This document shows, piece by piece, positions 43,873 to 52,007 of a stretch of DNA of 64,000 nucleotides. Every line of letters begins with the position of its first letter. Position 1 is the stretch's first letter. Source of the stretch: Nitrospirota bacterium (GTDB lineage: Bacteria; Nitrospirota; Nitrospiria; Nitrospirales; Nitrospiraceae); contig JBFLWP010000003.1 in the NCBI GenBank assembly GCA_040757595.1, positions 166,873 through 230,872 of the forward strand, in the 5' to 3' direction. The translations under genes and the position numbers were made by a program. The notes under the pieces were generated by a model that was given only the letters and a program-made list of their open reading frames with translations, was not told the DNA's origin and did not search any database.

Positions 43873-45534
43873 ATGAGCGACTACACGCTGCTCTACATCC
43901 TGTTCGCGCCCTTCCTCGGGGCGATCCTGCTGCTGTTCATTCCGAACCGGCAGGCCCTCCAGGTCCGCCTCGTCGCGGCCGTCTCCTCCGGGATTTCCCT
44001 GTTGGCCTCCTTCTACCTCTTCTACGCCTACGACCCGGCCAAGGGCGGCTTTCAGTTCATCCAACGGTACGAATGGTCCCGGGAGCTGGGGATCGCCTTC
44101 TACCTGGGCGTGGACGGCATCGGGACCCCGCTGGTCCTGGCCTCCTCGATCCTGCTCTTCGCCGGCGTCTTCATCTCCTGGCACATCAAGGACCGGACCA
44201 AGGAGTTCTACATCTTCCTGCTGATCCTGGCGGCCGCCACGATCGGCGTGTTCATGTCGCTGGACCTCTTCTTCCTCTATTTCTTCTACGAGATGTCCGT
44301 GATCCCGATGTACCTCCTGTTGGGCGTCTGGGGCAGCCACACCAAGGGGTACCTGGACATGACCGACCCGGAGGGCCTCAAGAAGCGGGATTCGGTCGGG
44401 TTCATCTTCAACTTCGGGGCCAACAGCAAGGAATATGCGGCGATGAAGCTGACCCTGTTCCTTTCGGCCGGGGCGGTCGTCGCGCTGATGGGCATCCTGC
44501 TGATCTACAAGTACTCGGGCCTCAACACCTTCGACATCCTGGTGCTGCGGGAGAAGGCCCGCTTCTCCGGTCTCCTGGCCGACGTCATCTGGCTCCTGGT
44601 CTTCTTCGGGTTCGCCTCGATCGCCCCGATCTGGCCGCTGCACTCCTGGTCGCCGGTCGGGCACGCCGCGGCCCCGGCCGCCACGAGCATGCTGCACGCC
44701 GGCGTGCTGATGAAGCTCGGGCACTTTTCGATCATCCGGGTGGGCTACGAGATCCTGCCCGAGACCACCCGCGAGCTGATGCCGATCGCCGCGGTCCTCT
44801 GCATCTTCAGCATCATCTACGGCGGGTTCGTCGCCTATTACGCGCGGGACACCAAGTACGTGATCGGGTACTCCAGCTCCAGCCACATGGGGTACGTGTT
44901 CCTCGGCATGGCGGCGCTGGACTACATCAGCCTGAGCGGGGCCGTGCTCTACATGTTCGCCCACGCGCTCGCGACGGGCATGCTCTTCGCCATGGCCGGC
45001 TGGGTCTACGACCAGACGCACACGCGCGACATTCCCTCGCTCGGCGGGCTCGTGAACCGCATGCCGTTCGTGGCCGGCTGCTTCCTCGTCGCCTGCATGG
45101 CTTCGATCGGGATGCCGGGCACGGTCAACTTCATCGCGGAGATCATGATCCTGGTCGGGAGCTGGAACAAGTACCCGTTCCAGGTGATCGTGGCCGTGGT
45201 CGGGATCGTGCTGACGATGGCCTACCTGTTCCGGATGATGCGCGGGGTGTTCTACGGGGCGATGGACGCCCATTACAGCCACGCGCACGACGCGGTCGCG
45301 ACGGTGGACCGGCTCCCGCTGCTGCTCATGATCGCGTGCAGCATCTCGTTCGGCATCTTCCCCGGCCACTTCTACAACGTGATCCGGTCCGGGGTGGACC
45401 CGCTGATCTCCCGCATCACGCAGGTGGTGCCGCTGACCGCGCAGAGCGGTGACGCGTTAACGAACCACGCGGATGAATTGGCCGCTTCCCCCCGTCACTC
45501 GTCACTCGTCACCCGTCACGAGGGGAACGAATGA
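43873..45534 (+). CDS. nuoM: NADH-quinone oxidoreductase subunit M, second copy
   Basis: A second, divergent NuoM of 553 residues. Glu140 (FFYEMSVIP) and Lys281 (HAGVLMKLGHF) are kept, but the conserved helix-7 Lys is replaced: the segment reads GFASIAPIWPLHSWSPVGH, with Ile250 at that place and an altered WLPDA motif. A loop of about 25 residues (155-185) is inserted after the fifth helix. The last 15 residues come from a heptad-word repeat arm. Two NuoM subunits imply an extra antiporter module in complex I, a type known from Nitrospira. Confidence 0.94.
   Translation: MSDYTLLYILFAPFLGAILLLFIPNRQALQVRLVAAVSSGISLLASFYLFYAYDPAKGGFQFIQRYEWSRELGIAFYLGVDGIGTPLVLASSILLFAGVFISWHIKDRTKEFYIFLLILAAATIGVFMSLDLFFLYFFYEMSVIPMYLLLGVWGSHTKGYLDMTDPEGLKKRDSVGFIFNFGANSKEYAAMKLTLFLSAGAVVALMGILLIYKYSGLNTFDILVLREKARFSGLLADVIWLLVFFGFASIAPIWPLHSWSPVGHAAAPAATSMLHAGVLMKLGHFSIIRVGYEILPETTRELMPIAAVLCIFSIIYGGFVAYYARDTKYVIGYSSSSHMGYVFLGMAALDYISLSGAVLYMFAHALATGMLFAMAGWVYDQTHTRDIPSLGGLVNRMPFVAGCFLVACMASIGMPGTVNFIAEIMILVGSWNKYPFQVIVAVVGIVLTMAYLFRMMRGVFYGAMDAHYSHAHDAVATVDRLPLLLMIACSISFGIFPGHFYNVIRSGVDPLISRITQVVPLTAQSGDALTNHADELAASPRHSSLVTRHEGNE
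45487..45522. repeat. heptad-word repeat, nuoM2-nuoN junction (mainly one arm)
   Basis: CGTCACT, CGTCACT, CGTCACC, CGTCACG in tandem, translated as the end of NuoM copy 2. A weak left partner (GGTGACGCG) lies near 45449. Confidence 0.6.
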
Positions 45535-47030
45535 CGTTCAACCTGTCGCTATCGGGCTCGGACCTGCTCCTGATGCTGCCGGAGATCGTCCTCACGCTCT
45601 GGCTGTGCGTGGTCCTGATCGTGGACTTCGCCATGCCCCGGCTGCCCAAGGACCGGATCGCCTACCTGAGCCTGGCCGGATTGGGGCTCGTGCTGCTCAA
45701 CCTCGCCTGGTTCGACCGGGCCGGCGTGACCGGCACCCTCTTCGCCAACATGTTCGTCGTGGACCGGCTGGCGATCTTCTTCAAGGTCTTCGTCGTCGGC
45801 GCCACGGCCCTGGTCATCCTGGCCTCGATGGACTACGTCCGGCGCTTCCGGTTCTTCAAGGGCGAGTATTACTTCCTCGTCCTGATGTCGGCGCTGGGCA
45901 TGATGTTCATGGCTTCGGCCAACGACCTGCTGTCGGTCTTCATCACGCTGGAGTTCTCCACCTTCGGCTTCTACGTCCTGGTCGCCTACCTGCGCGACGA
46001 CGTGGCCTCCAACGAGGCGGGGCTCAAGTTCTTCATCCTCGGCGTCTTTGCGGCGGGCCTGCTGGCCTACGGGATCAGCCTGGTGTTCGGCGAGACGGGC
46101 AAGCTGGTGTTCTCCGACATCGCCTCGGCCGGGGCGACGCCGGGGCTCGTGATCGGGTTCCTGCTGATCTTCGCCGCCCTCGGCTTCAAAATCGGGGCGG
46201 TGCCGTTCCACTCCTGGATTCCGGACACCTACCACGGGGCGCCCACGCCCGTGACCGCGTTCCTCTCGATCGCGCCCAAGGGGGCGGCCTTCGCGATCCT
46301 GCTCCGGATGTTCTTCGTGTCGCTGGCCACGTTCAAACCCGCCTGGGTGATGATGCTGGTGGGGGTCTCGATCCTCTCGATGACCTACGGGAACATCGTG
46401 GCGATCGCGCAGAAGAACATCAAGCGCCTGCTGGCTTACTCCGGAATCGCGCAGATCGGAAACGTGCTGATCGGGCTGGCGGCTGGCACCAAGATGGGGG
46501 GCGACGCGATCCTGTTCTACCTGCTGACCTATCTGTTCGCCAACCTGGGCGCCTTCGCGATCGTGATCGCGGTGGGCAACCTGATCCAGAGCGACGAGAT
46601 CGAGGATTACAACGGCCTCAACCGCCGCTCCCCGTTCCTGGCTTTCGCCATGCTGGTCTTCCTCCTGTCCCTGGCCGGGGTCCCGCCGCTGGCCGGCTTC
46701 ATCGGCAAGCTTTACATCTTCGTCGCCGCGATCAAAGAGGGCCTCTACACGCTGATCGTGGTCGGGCTCGTCAACATCGTGATCTCGATGTACTACTACC
46801 TGGTCGTGGTCAAGAAGATGTACATCAACGAGCCGGCCGATTCCACGCCGCTCGCCATCTCGGGCCCGATGAAGGCGGTCGTCTACGTCGGCCTGGCCGG
46901 CACGCTGATCCTGGGCATCTACCCGCAGCCCTTCATCGACTGGGTCGTCGCCGCGACCCTCATGTTCTCCAACATGGCCGGGGCGTCCGCCTCGATCGCG
47001 CCTCCGCCCGTCCTCCCCTTCGGCGGCTAA
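45531..47030 (+). CDS. nuoN: NADH-quinone oxidoreductase subunit N
   Basis: The antiporter-like subunit nearest the peripheral arm, 14 helices, 499 residues. Family features are LEFSTFGFYVLVAYLRDD, FKIGAVPFHSWIPDTYHGAPTPVTAF and the later AQKNIKRLLAYSGIAQIG. The ATG overlaps the stop of nuoM copy 2 (ATGA). Last gene of the operon; no clear terminator is seen before the next promoter. Confidence 0.95.
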   Translation: MTFNLSLSGSDLLLMLPEIVLTLWLCVVLIVDFAMPRLPKDRIAYLSLAGLGLVLLNLAWFDRAGVTGTLFANMFVVDRLAIFFKVFVVGATALVILASMDYVRRFRFFKGEYYFLVLMSALGMMFMASANDLLSVFITLEFSTFGFYVLVAYLRDDVASNEAGLKFFILGVFAAGLLAYGISLVFGETGKLVFSDIASAGATPGLVIGFLLIFAALGFKIGAVPFHSWIPDTYHGAPTPVTAFLSIAPKGAAFAILLRMFFVSLATFKPAWVMMLVGVSILSMTYGNIVAIAQKNIKRLLAYSGIAQIGNVLIGLAAGTKMGGDAILFYLLTYLFANLGAFAIVIAVGNLIQSDEIEDYNGLNRRSPFLAFAMLVFLLSLAGVPPLAGFIGKLYIFVAAIKEGLYTLIVVGLVNIVISMYYYLVVVKKMYINEPADSTPLAISGPMKAVVYVGLAGTLILGIYPQPFIDWVVAATLMFSNMAGASASIAPPPVLPFGG

Positions 47031-47058
47031 GCTTCCCTTCTGAGTCGCGCCGCGATCG

Positions 47059-47087
47059 TTGACAGGGCCCGAACGGAACGGTAGAGT
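47059..47087 (+). promoter_or_regulatory. sigma70-type promoter
   Basis: TTGACA (47059-47064), a 17-base spacer and TAGAGT (47082-47087), 33 bases before the start of the caspase-like gene, with its ribosome binding site in between. Confidence 0.7.
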
Positions 47088-47120
47088 TTGCCCGTTGATG
47101 AAATCAGAGGGGAGGTCAGG

Positions 47121-48896
47121 ATGCGCTTCACTCCGAGCAGGTCGAACGTCGGTCCCGGACTCATCATCGGGTGCATGATCCTGGCTCTCGGCGTGCAAGC
47201 CGGCTGCGGCACACTGGCCGTGACGGAGGAGCCGACCCCGAGCCTTCCGCAGAAACCCATCCCGGCCAGGCTGGGCGTGCACGTGACCGGCGAGGCGCTC
47301 AAGCGGGCCTTCGCCGATCCGGATCGGCGCAAGCTGGGGCTGGCCCCGGGACAATACTTCACCGACGTCATCCTGCTTCCTCCGGAAACCCGGTACATCG
47401 CCCCGCAAGACATTCTCGATCAGTTCGGCGCGGATCTGATCCTCCAGCTCCAAATCACCGATACGAAGAGCAGCGGGGATATGAACGCGATCTTTTTCGC
47501 GGCGATGCCCTTGACCTTCTTCGAGCCGCTCGCGCCGATCATGAGCTATGAAGTCACCGTGACCATGGAGGCCAACCTGCGGGATGCCCGAACCGGCCGC
47601 CTGCTCTGGGCCAAGACCGAGCCGACCTTGGCCACCGACCACTTCAGTCCCATCGGTCCGGAAGAGAAGATGGCCGGCTTAGCTCAGCGCGGGCTCCACA
47701 ATGCCGTCGTCAGGGTCTTCGAGACCTTGAAGCAGGAGCTGGCGGCCTATCAGCCTGGCGCTGTCCCCAAGCTGGCGGGCAGGATCGGGAGCAGCGCGGC
47801 CCTCAGCCAGGTACAAAAGGAGCTCAAGGAGCTCGAGGAGCAGGAGCGGCAGCTCGATGAGCAGAAGAAAGAGGAGCAGAAGAGGCTGGCCGCGGTTCGG
47901 CAGCAGATTGAAGAGAAGAAGAAGCGGATCGAGGAGGAGAAAAGGAGCAGGGTGGGGGGCGGCGCCGCGCTCAGCCAGGCGGAAAAGGAGCTCAAGGCGC
48001 TGGAGGAGCAAGAGCGGCAGGTAGAGGAACAGAAGAAAGAGCAGGTGAAGTTGGCGGCGATTCAGCAGCAGATCGAAGAAAAGAAGAGGCGGATTCTCGA
48101 AGAAGAGAAGAAGAAGCGGGAAAGGGTGAAGGCGAATCGCTATGCGATCGTGATGGGCATCGAGCAGTATCGGGAGCGAATTCCCAAGGCGGACTTTGCG
48201 GTGCAGGATGCCAAGGACGTGGCCCAGTTCCTGACCGCACAGGCCGGCTACCGGGAGGAGAACGTCATCCTGCGCCTGAACGAGCAGGCGACGAAGTCCG
48301 ACATGGAGAAGTACTTCGAGGCCTGGCTCAAGAACAACGTGGACGCGAACGCCAGCCTGCTCATTTACTTTTCCGGCCACGGCGCCCCCCAGGCCGCGAC
48401 CGGCGACGCCTACCTCGTGCCCTACGACGGAGACCCGGCCTTCATTGAGCAGACCGGCTATCCGCTCAAGCGGCTCTACCTGATGCTGGACAAGCTGCCG
48501 ACCAAGAACGTCGTCGTGATGCTGGATTCCTGTTTCTCCGGGGCCGGCGGCCGGTCCGTGCTGGCCAAGGGGGCCAGGCCGATGGTCCTGACGGTCGAGG
48601 GGCTGGCGAGCAGCGCGAAGGCCGTGGTCCTGGCCGCGACCTCCGGGAGCCACCTCAGCCTGGCGGATCAGGAGAAGGGCCACGGCCTGTTCACCTATTA
48701 CGCGCTCCAGGGGCTTGCCGGCGACGCCGACGCGAACGGCGACGGGGCCATCGACGTGCAGGAGCTCTTCGAGTACCTCAAGCCGCAGGTGCAGCGGGTC
48801 GCCCGCCGGACCTACAACACCGAACAGGTGCCGCAATTGATCGTCCCGCCCGCACTGGCCACCCAGGCCCCGCCCAGGCTGGTCGAGCTGCGATAG
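47121..48896 (+). CDS. caspase-like (peptidase C14) lipoprotein with coiled coil
   Basis: 591 residues. A lipobox (VQAGC, Cys29) anchors it in the membrane. A 170-residue N-terminal domain of unknown kind follows, then two near-identical coiled-coil blocks of about 50 residues (KELKELEEQERQ / KELKALEEQERQ, DNA at 47794-47942 and 47966-48115). The C-terminal p20-type domain has the His/Cys dyad His420 (YFSGHGA) and Cys471 (LDSCFSGAGG). Near the end DADANGDGAID looks like an EF-hand loop. The ATG at 47121 follows gaggggaggtcagg. No gasdermin or other known effector gene is adjacent. Role unknown. Confidence 0.88.
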   Translation: MRFTPSRSNVGPGLIIGCMILALGVQAGCGTLAVTEEPTPSLPQKPIPARLGVHVTGEALKRAFADPDRRKLGLAPGQYFTDVILLPPETRYIAPQDILDQFGADLILQLQITDTKSSGDMNAIFFAAMPLTFFEPLAPIMSYEVTVTMEANLRDARTGRLLWAKTEPTLATDHFSPIGPEEKMAGLAQRGLHNAVVRVFETLKQELAAYQPGAVPKLAGRIGSSAALSQVQKELKELEEQERQLDEQKKEEQKRLAAVRQQIEEKKKRIEEEKRSRVGGGAALSQAEKELKALEEQERQVEEQKKEQVKLAAIQQQIEEKKRRILEEEKKKRERVKANRYAIVMGIEQYRERIPKADFAVQDAKDVAQFLTAQAGYREENVILRLNEQATKSDMEKYFEAWLKNNVDANASLLIYFSGHGAPQAATGDAYLVPYDGDPAFIEQTGYPLKRLYLMLDKLPTKNVVVMLDSCFSGAGGRSVLAKGARPMVLTVEGLASSAKAVVLAATSGSHLSLADQEKGHGLFTYYALQGLAGDADANGDGAIDVQELFEYLKPQVQRVARRTYNTEQVPQLIVPPALATQAPPRLVELR

Positions 48897-48988
48897 AATC
48901 GGGGCCGGTCGCGGGCTTCTTGGGCCTCCTGGAGGCGACGCTCGTTCAGCCCCCGTCGTCGTGCGCGGATCGTCATGAGACGCCGATC

Positions 48989-49852
48989 GTGAGAGAGCGA
49001 AGGCACAGATCGCTAATGGGGCTCTTCGTCTTGTGGCTGGTCGGGCTGGCGGGGCTGACGGCGCCGGGACCGGCTCTGGCCCAGAACGTGGAGTGGGAGC
49101 CGCTCGATGACGGGCTGGCTGTCTCGGTCTGGGAACCGGCGGCGCAGTGCCACGACGACGTGCCGGCCCTCTATCTCGTCAGGATCGATCCCGAGCAGCT
49201 CCGCTTCGAGACCTACTACTACCGGGACGAAAGGCTGACGGTCCCCCCGACCATCCGGGAATGGCAGGAGCGGACGAAGAGCCGCCTGCTCTTCAACGCC
49301 GGGCTTTTCCGGGAGGATTACTCCTACATGGGGCTGCTGTTCAAGGGCGCGCGGTCTCTGGGGGGGAAGCGCCATTCCCAATGGCAGGGGCTCTTCGTGG
49401 CGGAGCCGGTCCACAAGGGCCTGCCCAAGGCGCGCGTCCTGGACTTGGCGGCCGATCCCTTCCCCGAGTCGAATCCCCCCTACAGGGAGGCGGCCCAGTC
49501 GCTGATGCTGCTGGACGGCTCGGGGAAGCCGCGGGTGCGTCAGACCGACAAACGGGCGCACCAGACGATCGTGGCGGAGGACGCTCAGGGCCAGATCCTC
49601 GTGCTCAAAACGACCGACGAGGTGGGCCTGCGGGCGCTGGCGGAATGTCTGCGGGATCGGTTTCCGGCGATCCGGCGCGCCATGGCCATGGACGGCGGTT
49701 CCTCGTCCGACTTGCTGGTCGAGGCGGGGCTGCTCCAGGGGCTGAAACGTGCGGCGGGAGCGAGGTCCCGGCAGTCGCTCGTGGACGGCAGCGGGACCGC
49801 GCACATCCCGCTCCCCGCGGTCATCGGAATCTTTCCGCGGCACGAGAAGTGA
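48989..49852 (+). CDS. exported phosphodiester glycosidase-family protein (NAGPA domain)
   Basis: After a signal peptide (LMGLFVLWLVGLAGL, cleavage near ALAQ) comes a domain with FNAGLFREDYSYMGLL and MAMDGGSSSDLLV, the pattern of the NAGPA/DUF2233 family. Members act on phosphodiester-linked sugars or cell-wall glycans. The start is uncertain: GTG 48989 gives a basic n-region and is preferred; ATG 49016 has none. 287 residues. It follows the caspase-like gene by 92 bases and may be in the same unit. Confidence 0.75.
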   Translation: MRERRHRSLMGLFVLWLVGLAGLTAPGPALAQNVEWEPLDDGLAVSVWEPAAQCHDDVPALYLVRIDPEQLRFETYYYRDERLTVPPTIREWQERTKSRLLFNAGLFREDYSYMGLLFKGARSLGGKRHSQWQGLFVAEPVHKGLPKARVLDLAADPFPESNPPYREAAQSLMLLDGSGKPRVRQTDKRAHQTIVAEDAQGQILVLKTTDEVGLRALAECLRDRFPAIRRAMAMDGGSSSDLLVEAGLLQGLKRAAGARSRQSLVDGSGTAHIPLPAVIGIFPRHEK

Positions 49853-49899
49853 TGGGGAAGTGTCCCTCCCCTTTCACCTGTCGCGCGTCACGGTCTCTT

Positions 49900-50331
49900 T
49901 CAGCCTCGCGGCGCCTCGACCGGGTAGCCGGCTTCCCTCCAGGCGTTCATGCTGCCGTTGACGTTGTAGACGTGCTTGTAGCCCAGGTCGGCCAGCGCCT
50001 CGGCGGCGATGTTGCTCCGGTGCCCGGATTGGCAGTAGACGACGATGTGGTCGTCCAGCTTCGCGCCGATCTCGCGATGGCGGGCCCGGATCTGCCGGTA
50101 GTCAATGTTCCGGTCCGTGCCGGGAATCACGCCGGACCGGTGCTCTTCCGCCGTCCGGACGTCGACCAGGAAGAAGCCCTTGGCGGACGGGCTCGGAGCC
50201 TTGGCCAGCCCGGCGCGGAGCTGCTCCACGGTGAGGAGGTACGAATGGTAGGCGGAGGCCGGCCTCTCGAACGGGACCAGCGCCAAGCCCAGGACTGCGG
50301 CGATTCCGACGGCAAAGAGGGTGCGCTTCAT
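49900..50331 (-). CDS. exported rhodanese-domain protein
   Basis: A signal peptide (residues 1-27, ending PASAYH) and one rhodanese domain with the active-site loop CQSGHRS and the substrate motif DVRTAEEHRSGVIPG. 143 residues. It could move sulfur or reduce thiol compounds in the periplasm; partner unknown. The ATG at 50331 is preceded by gaggtgaagcc. Confidence 0.88.
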   Translation of the reverse strand: MKRTLFAVGIAAVLGLALVPFERPASAYHSYLLTVEQLRAGLAKAPSPSAKGFFLVDVRTAEEHRSGVIPGTDRNIDYRQIRARHREIGAKLDDHIVVYCQSGHRSNIAAEALADLGYKHVYNVNGSMNAWREAGYPVEAPRG

Positions 50332-50420
50332 GGCTTCACCTCGTGTAACGAGAACCGCGGCCCTCGACGGACCGGGGTGTGACCATGCCGATGCCCATTC
50401 CAAATCATCATAGGGGGGCG

Positions 50421-50729
50421 ATGGAGGGCTGGTCAAGAGCGGTCCTGCTGGCCGCGCTGCTCGTGGTCGCCGGCTGCGGCGAAGGCGCCAAGCTGGTGCA
50501 GGAGACGGACTCCGGCGGGATCGTCACGTATCCGTTCAAGGGCGAGAACGGCTACCTGTTCACGAAGTTCAGGAAGGACGCGTTCGGGATCATCGAGGAG
50601 CGGTGCCAGGGACGCTACACGGTGATCAAGGAGGCGGAGGCCAGGGGACGCACCCGCATCGTGGAGAACGCCGGCGGGCAGGAGGCGGTCACCGAACGGC
50701 GCTGGGGCATCCAGTTCCGGTGCAAGTAG
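50421..50729 (+). CDS. small lipoprotein, function unknown
   Basis: 102 residues, with lipobox VVAGC (Cys19) after a short hydrophobic signal. The mature part has GGIVTYPFKGENGYLF and two further Cys, no known family. The start at 50421 is preceded by taggggggcg. Its TAG leads straight into a heptad-word repeat shared with pyrE on the other strand. Confidence 0.65.
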   Translation: MEGWSRAVLLAALLVVAGCGEGAKLVQETDSGGIVTYPFKGENGYLFTKFRKDAFGIIEERCQGRYTVIKEAEARGRTRIVENAGGQEAVTERRWGIQFRCK

Positions 50730-50815
50730 GTGATCGGTGATGCGTGAAGTGTGATGGGGACCAAGATGATCTGGTTGAGTCGTCGTCACACATCACGTTT
50801 CACCCATCACCCATC
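50729..50815. repeat. heptad-word inverted repeat, lipoprotein-pyrE junction
   Basis: Left words AGGTGAT, CGGTGAT, GCGTGAA, GTGTGAT; right words CGTCACA, CATCACG, TTTCACC, CATCACC, CATCACG. It lies between convergent genes, and the right arm supplies the last codons and stop of pyrE. Confidence 0.75.
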
Positions 50816-51385
50816 ACGGTGACTTGCGGCGAGAAGGTCGTCAATCGTGAGGAGGCTCAGGAGCGTCAGCCCTTGCTCTTCGATCCTGGCCCGGCCGTCC
50901 TGCTCCTTCCGGTCCACGATCACCAGCGCGTGATCCACCTTGAGGCCCGCGTCCCGCGCGACCTTCGTCGCCTTGAGGACCGACCCGCCGCTGGTCAGCA
51001 CGTCGTCCACGATCACGGCCCGATCGCCCGGCCTCGCGGCCCCCTCGATCAGCTTCCCCAACCCGTGGTCCTTCGGCTGCTTGCGCACGACGAAGGTCCG
51101 CCAGTCCTTCCTGGGAGTCCCGCCGTGCCCGTAGTCCGAAATGGCCGTGGCGATCGCGATCGCGCCGATCTCCAGTCCGCCCAGACAGTCGAATTCCAGC
51201 GATTTCAAACGCTCGAAGGCCAGTTGGGCGACCAGGCGGCGCGGGGCCGGATGGGCCATGAGGATGCGGCAGTCCACGTAGTAGGGGCTCGTCGCGCCGG
51301 AGGCCAGCTTGAAGCCGCCGGCCGGGTCCCACTTGAAGGAGTGGGTCTCCAGAAAGGCCCGGGCCAACGCGTCCTTCGCAGTCAC
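50807..51385 (-). CDS. pyrE: orotate phosphoribosyltransferase
   Basis: It makes orotidine monophosphate from orotate and PRPP. The PRPP loop is VIVDDVLTSGGSV; FKLASGATSPYYVDCR is the family N-terminal motif. The GTG at 51385 is chosen because gaggga lies just upstream and the homology begins soon after. 192 residues. The last five residues (SHRDG) are encoded by the arm of the adjacent inverted repeat. Confidence 0.93.
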   Translation of the reverse strand: MTAKDALARAFLETHSFKWDPAGGFKLASGATSPYYVDCRILMAHPAPRRLVAQLAFERLKSLEFDCLGGLEIGAIAIATAISDYGHGGTPRKDWRTFVVRKQPKDHGLGKLIEGAARPGDRAVIVDDVLTSGGSVLKATKVARDAGLKVDHALVIVDRKEQDGRARIEEQGLTLLSLLTIDDLLAASHRDG

Positions 51386-51464
51386 GAGTCCCTCGCGGTC
51401 AGGCAGATGGCGCAGTATAGCCGGATTTGCGCCGGGAGTCACCAGGCGGGAACCGGCTCGTTTC

Positions 51465-51493
51465 TTGACGGGTCTGCCGGTCGGGCGTACGGT
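51465..51493 (+). promoter_or_regulatory. sigma70-type promoter
   Basis: TTGACG (51465-51470), a 17-base spacer and TACGGT (51488-51493), about 40 bases before the small exported protein gene. Confidence 0.55.
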
Positions 51494-51533
51494 GTTCCCT
51501 GCGGGATCAACCCGATCACGAAAGGAGCGGACC

Positions 51534-51851
51534 ATGAAGAGACAGACCATTATCGCCATGGGACTGGCCGTCGCGTTGACCGCGCCGGCGCTCGCGCAGA
51601 CTCAATCTCCCCGCGTCGACCAACGGGAGCGGAAGCAGCAACAGCGGATCGAGCAGGGGGTCAAGAGCGGGGAACTGACGCCCCGGGAGGCCAAGCGGCT
51701 GGAGGCGGAGCAGGCCGGGATCCGCGCCGAGGAAGCGCGGATGAAATCAGACGGCACGCTGACCAAGCGGGAACGGGCGAAGCTGCACCGGGACCTCGAC
51801 CGGTCCAGCCGGCACATCGCCAAGGAGAAGCACGACGCGCAGAAGCGGTGA
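51534..51851 (+). CDS. small exported helical protein (105 aa)
   Basis: A signal peptide (MKRQTIIAMGLAVALTAPALA) is followed by about 80 very polar residues rich in Lys, Arg, Glu and Gln, predicted all-helical. Segments LTPREAKRLEAEQ and LTKRERAKLHRDLDRSSRHI repeat the same design. This is like short periplasmic proteins found in many soil Gram-negatives, function unknown. Ribosome binding site aaaggagcggacc. Confidence 0.7.
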   Translation: MKRQTIIAMGLAVALTAPALAQTQSPRVDQRERKQQQRIEQGVKSGELTPREAKRLEAEQAGIRAEEARMKSDGTLTKRERAKLHRDLDRSSRHIAKEKHDAQKR

Positions 51852-52007
51852 GCGTGGCTCAGGCGGCTGTGCCGATCAGGAACTTCACCGTCGCCTCGTC
51901 GCCCAGGAGCGCGACAGCGATCAGCCAGCCCTCCACCTGTTCGGTCTTCGCGGAGGAAACTCACTAAACTCGTTTGCCATGGGAAAGCCTGTCACACCGC
52001 GGCATAA

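Noticed and set aside
47121-49852. Gasdermin- or CBASS-type defence locus around the caspase-like gene
   Set aside because: The protein is a lipoprotein with its own promoter, and neighbours are nuoN and a phosphodiester glycosidase; no gasdermin, cyclase or nuclease is present.
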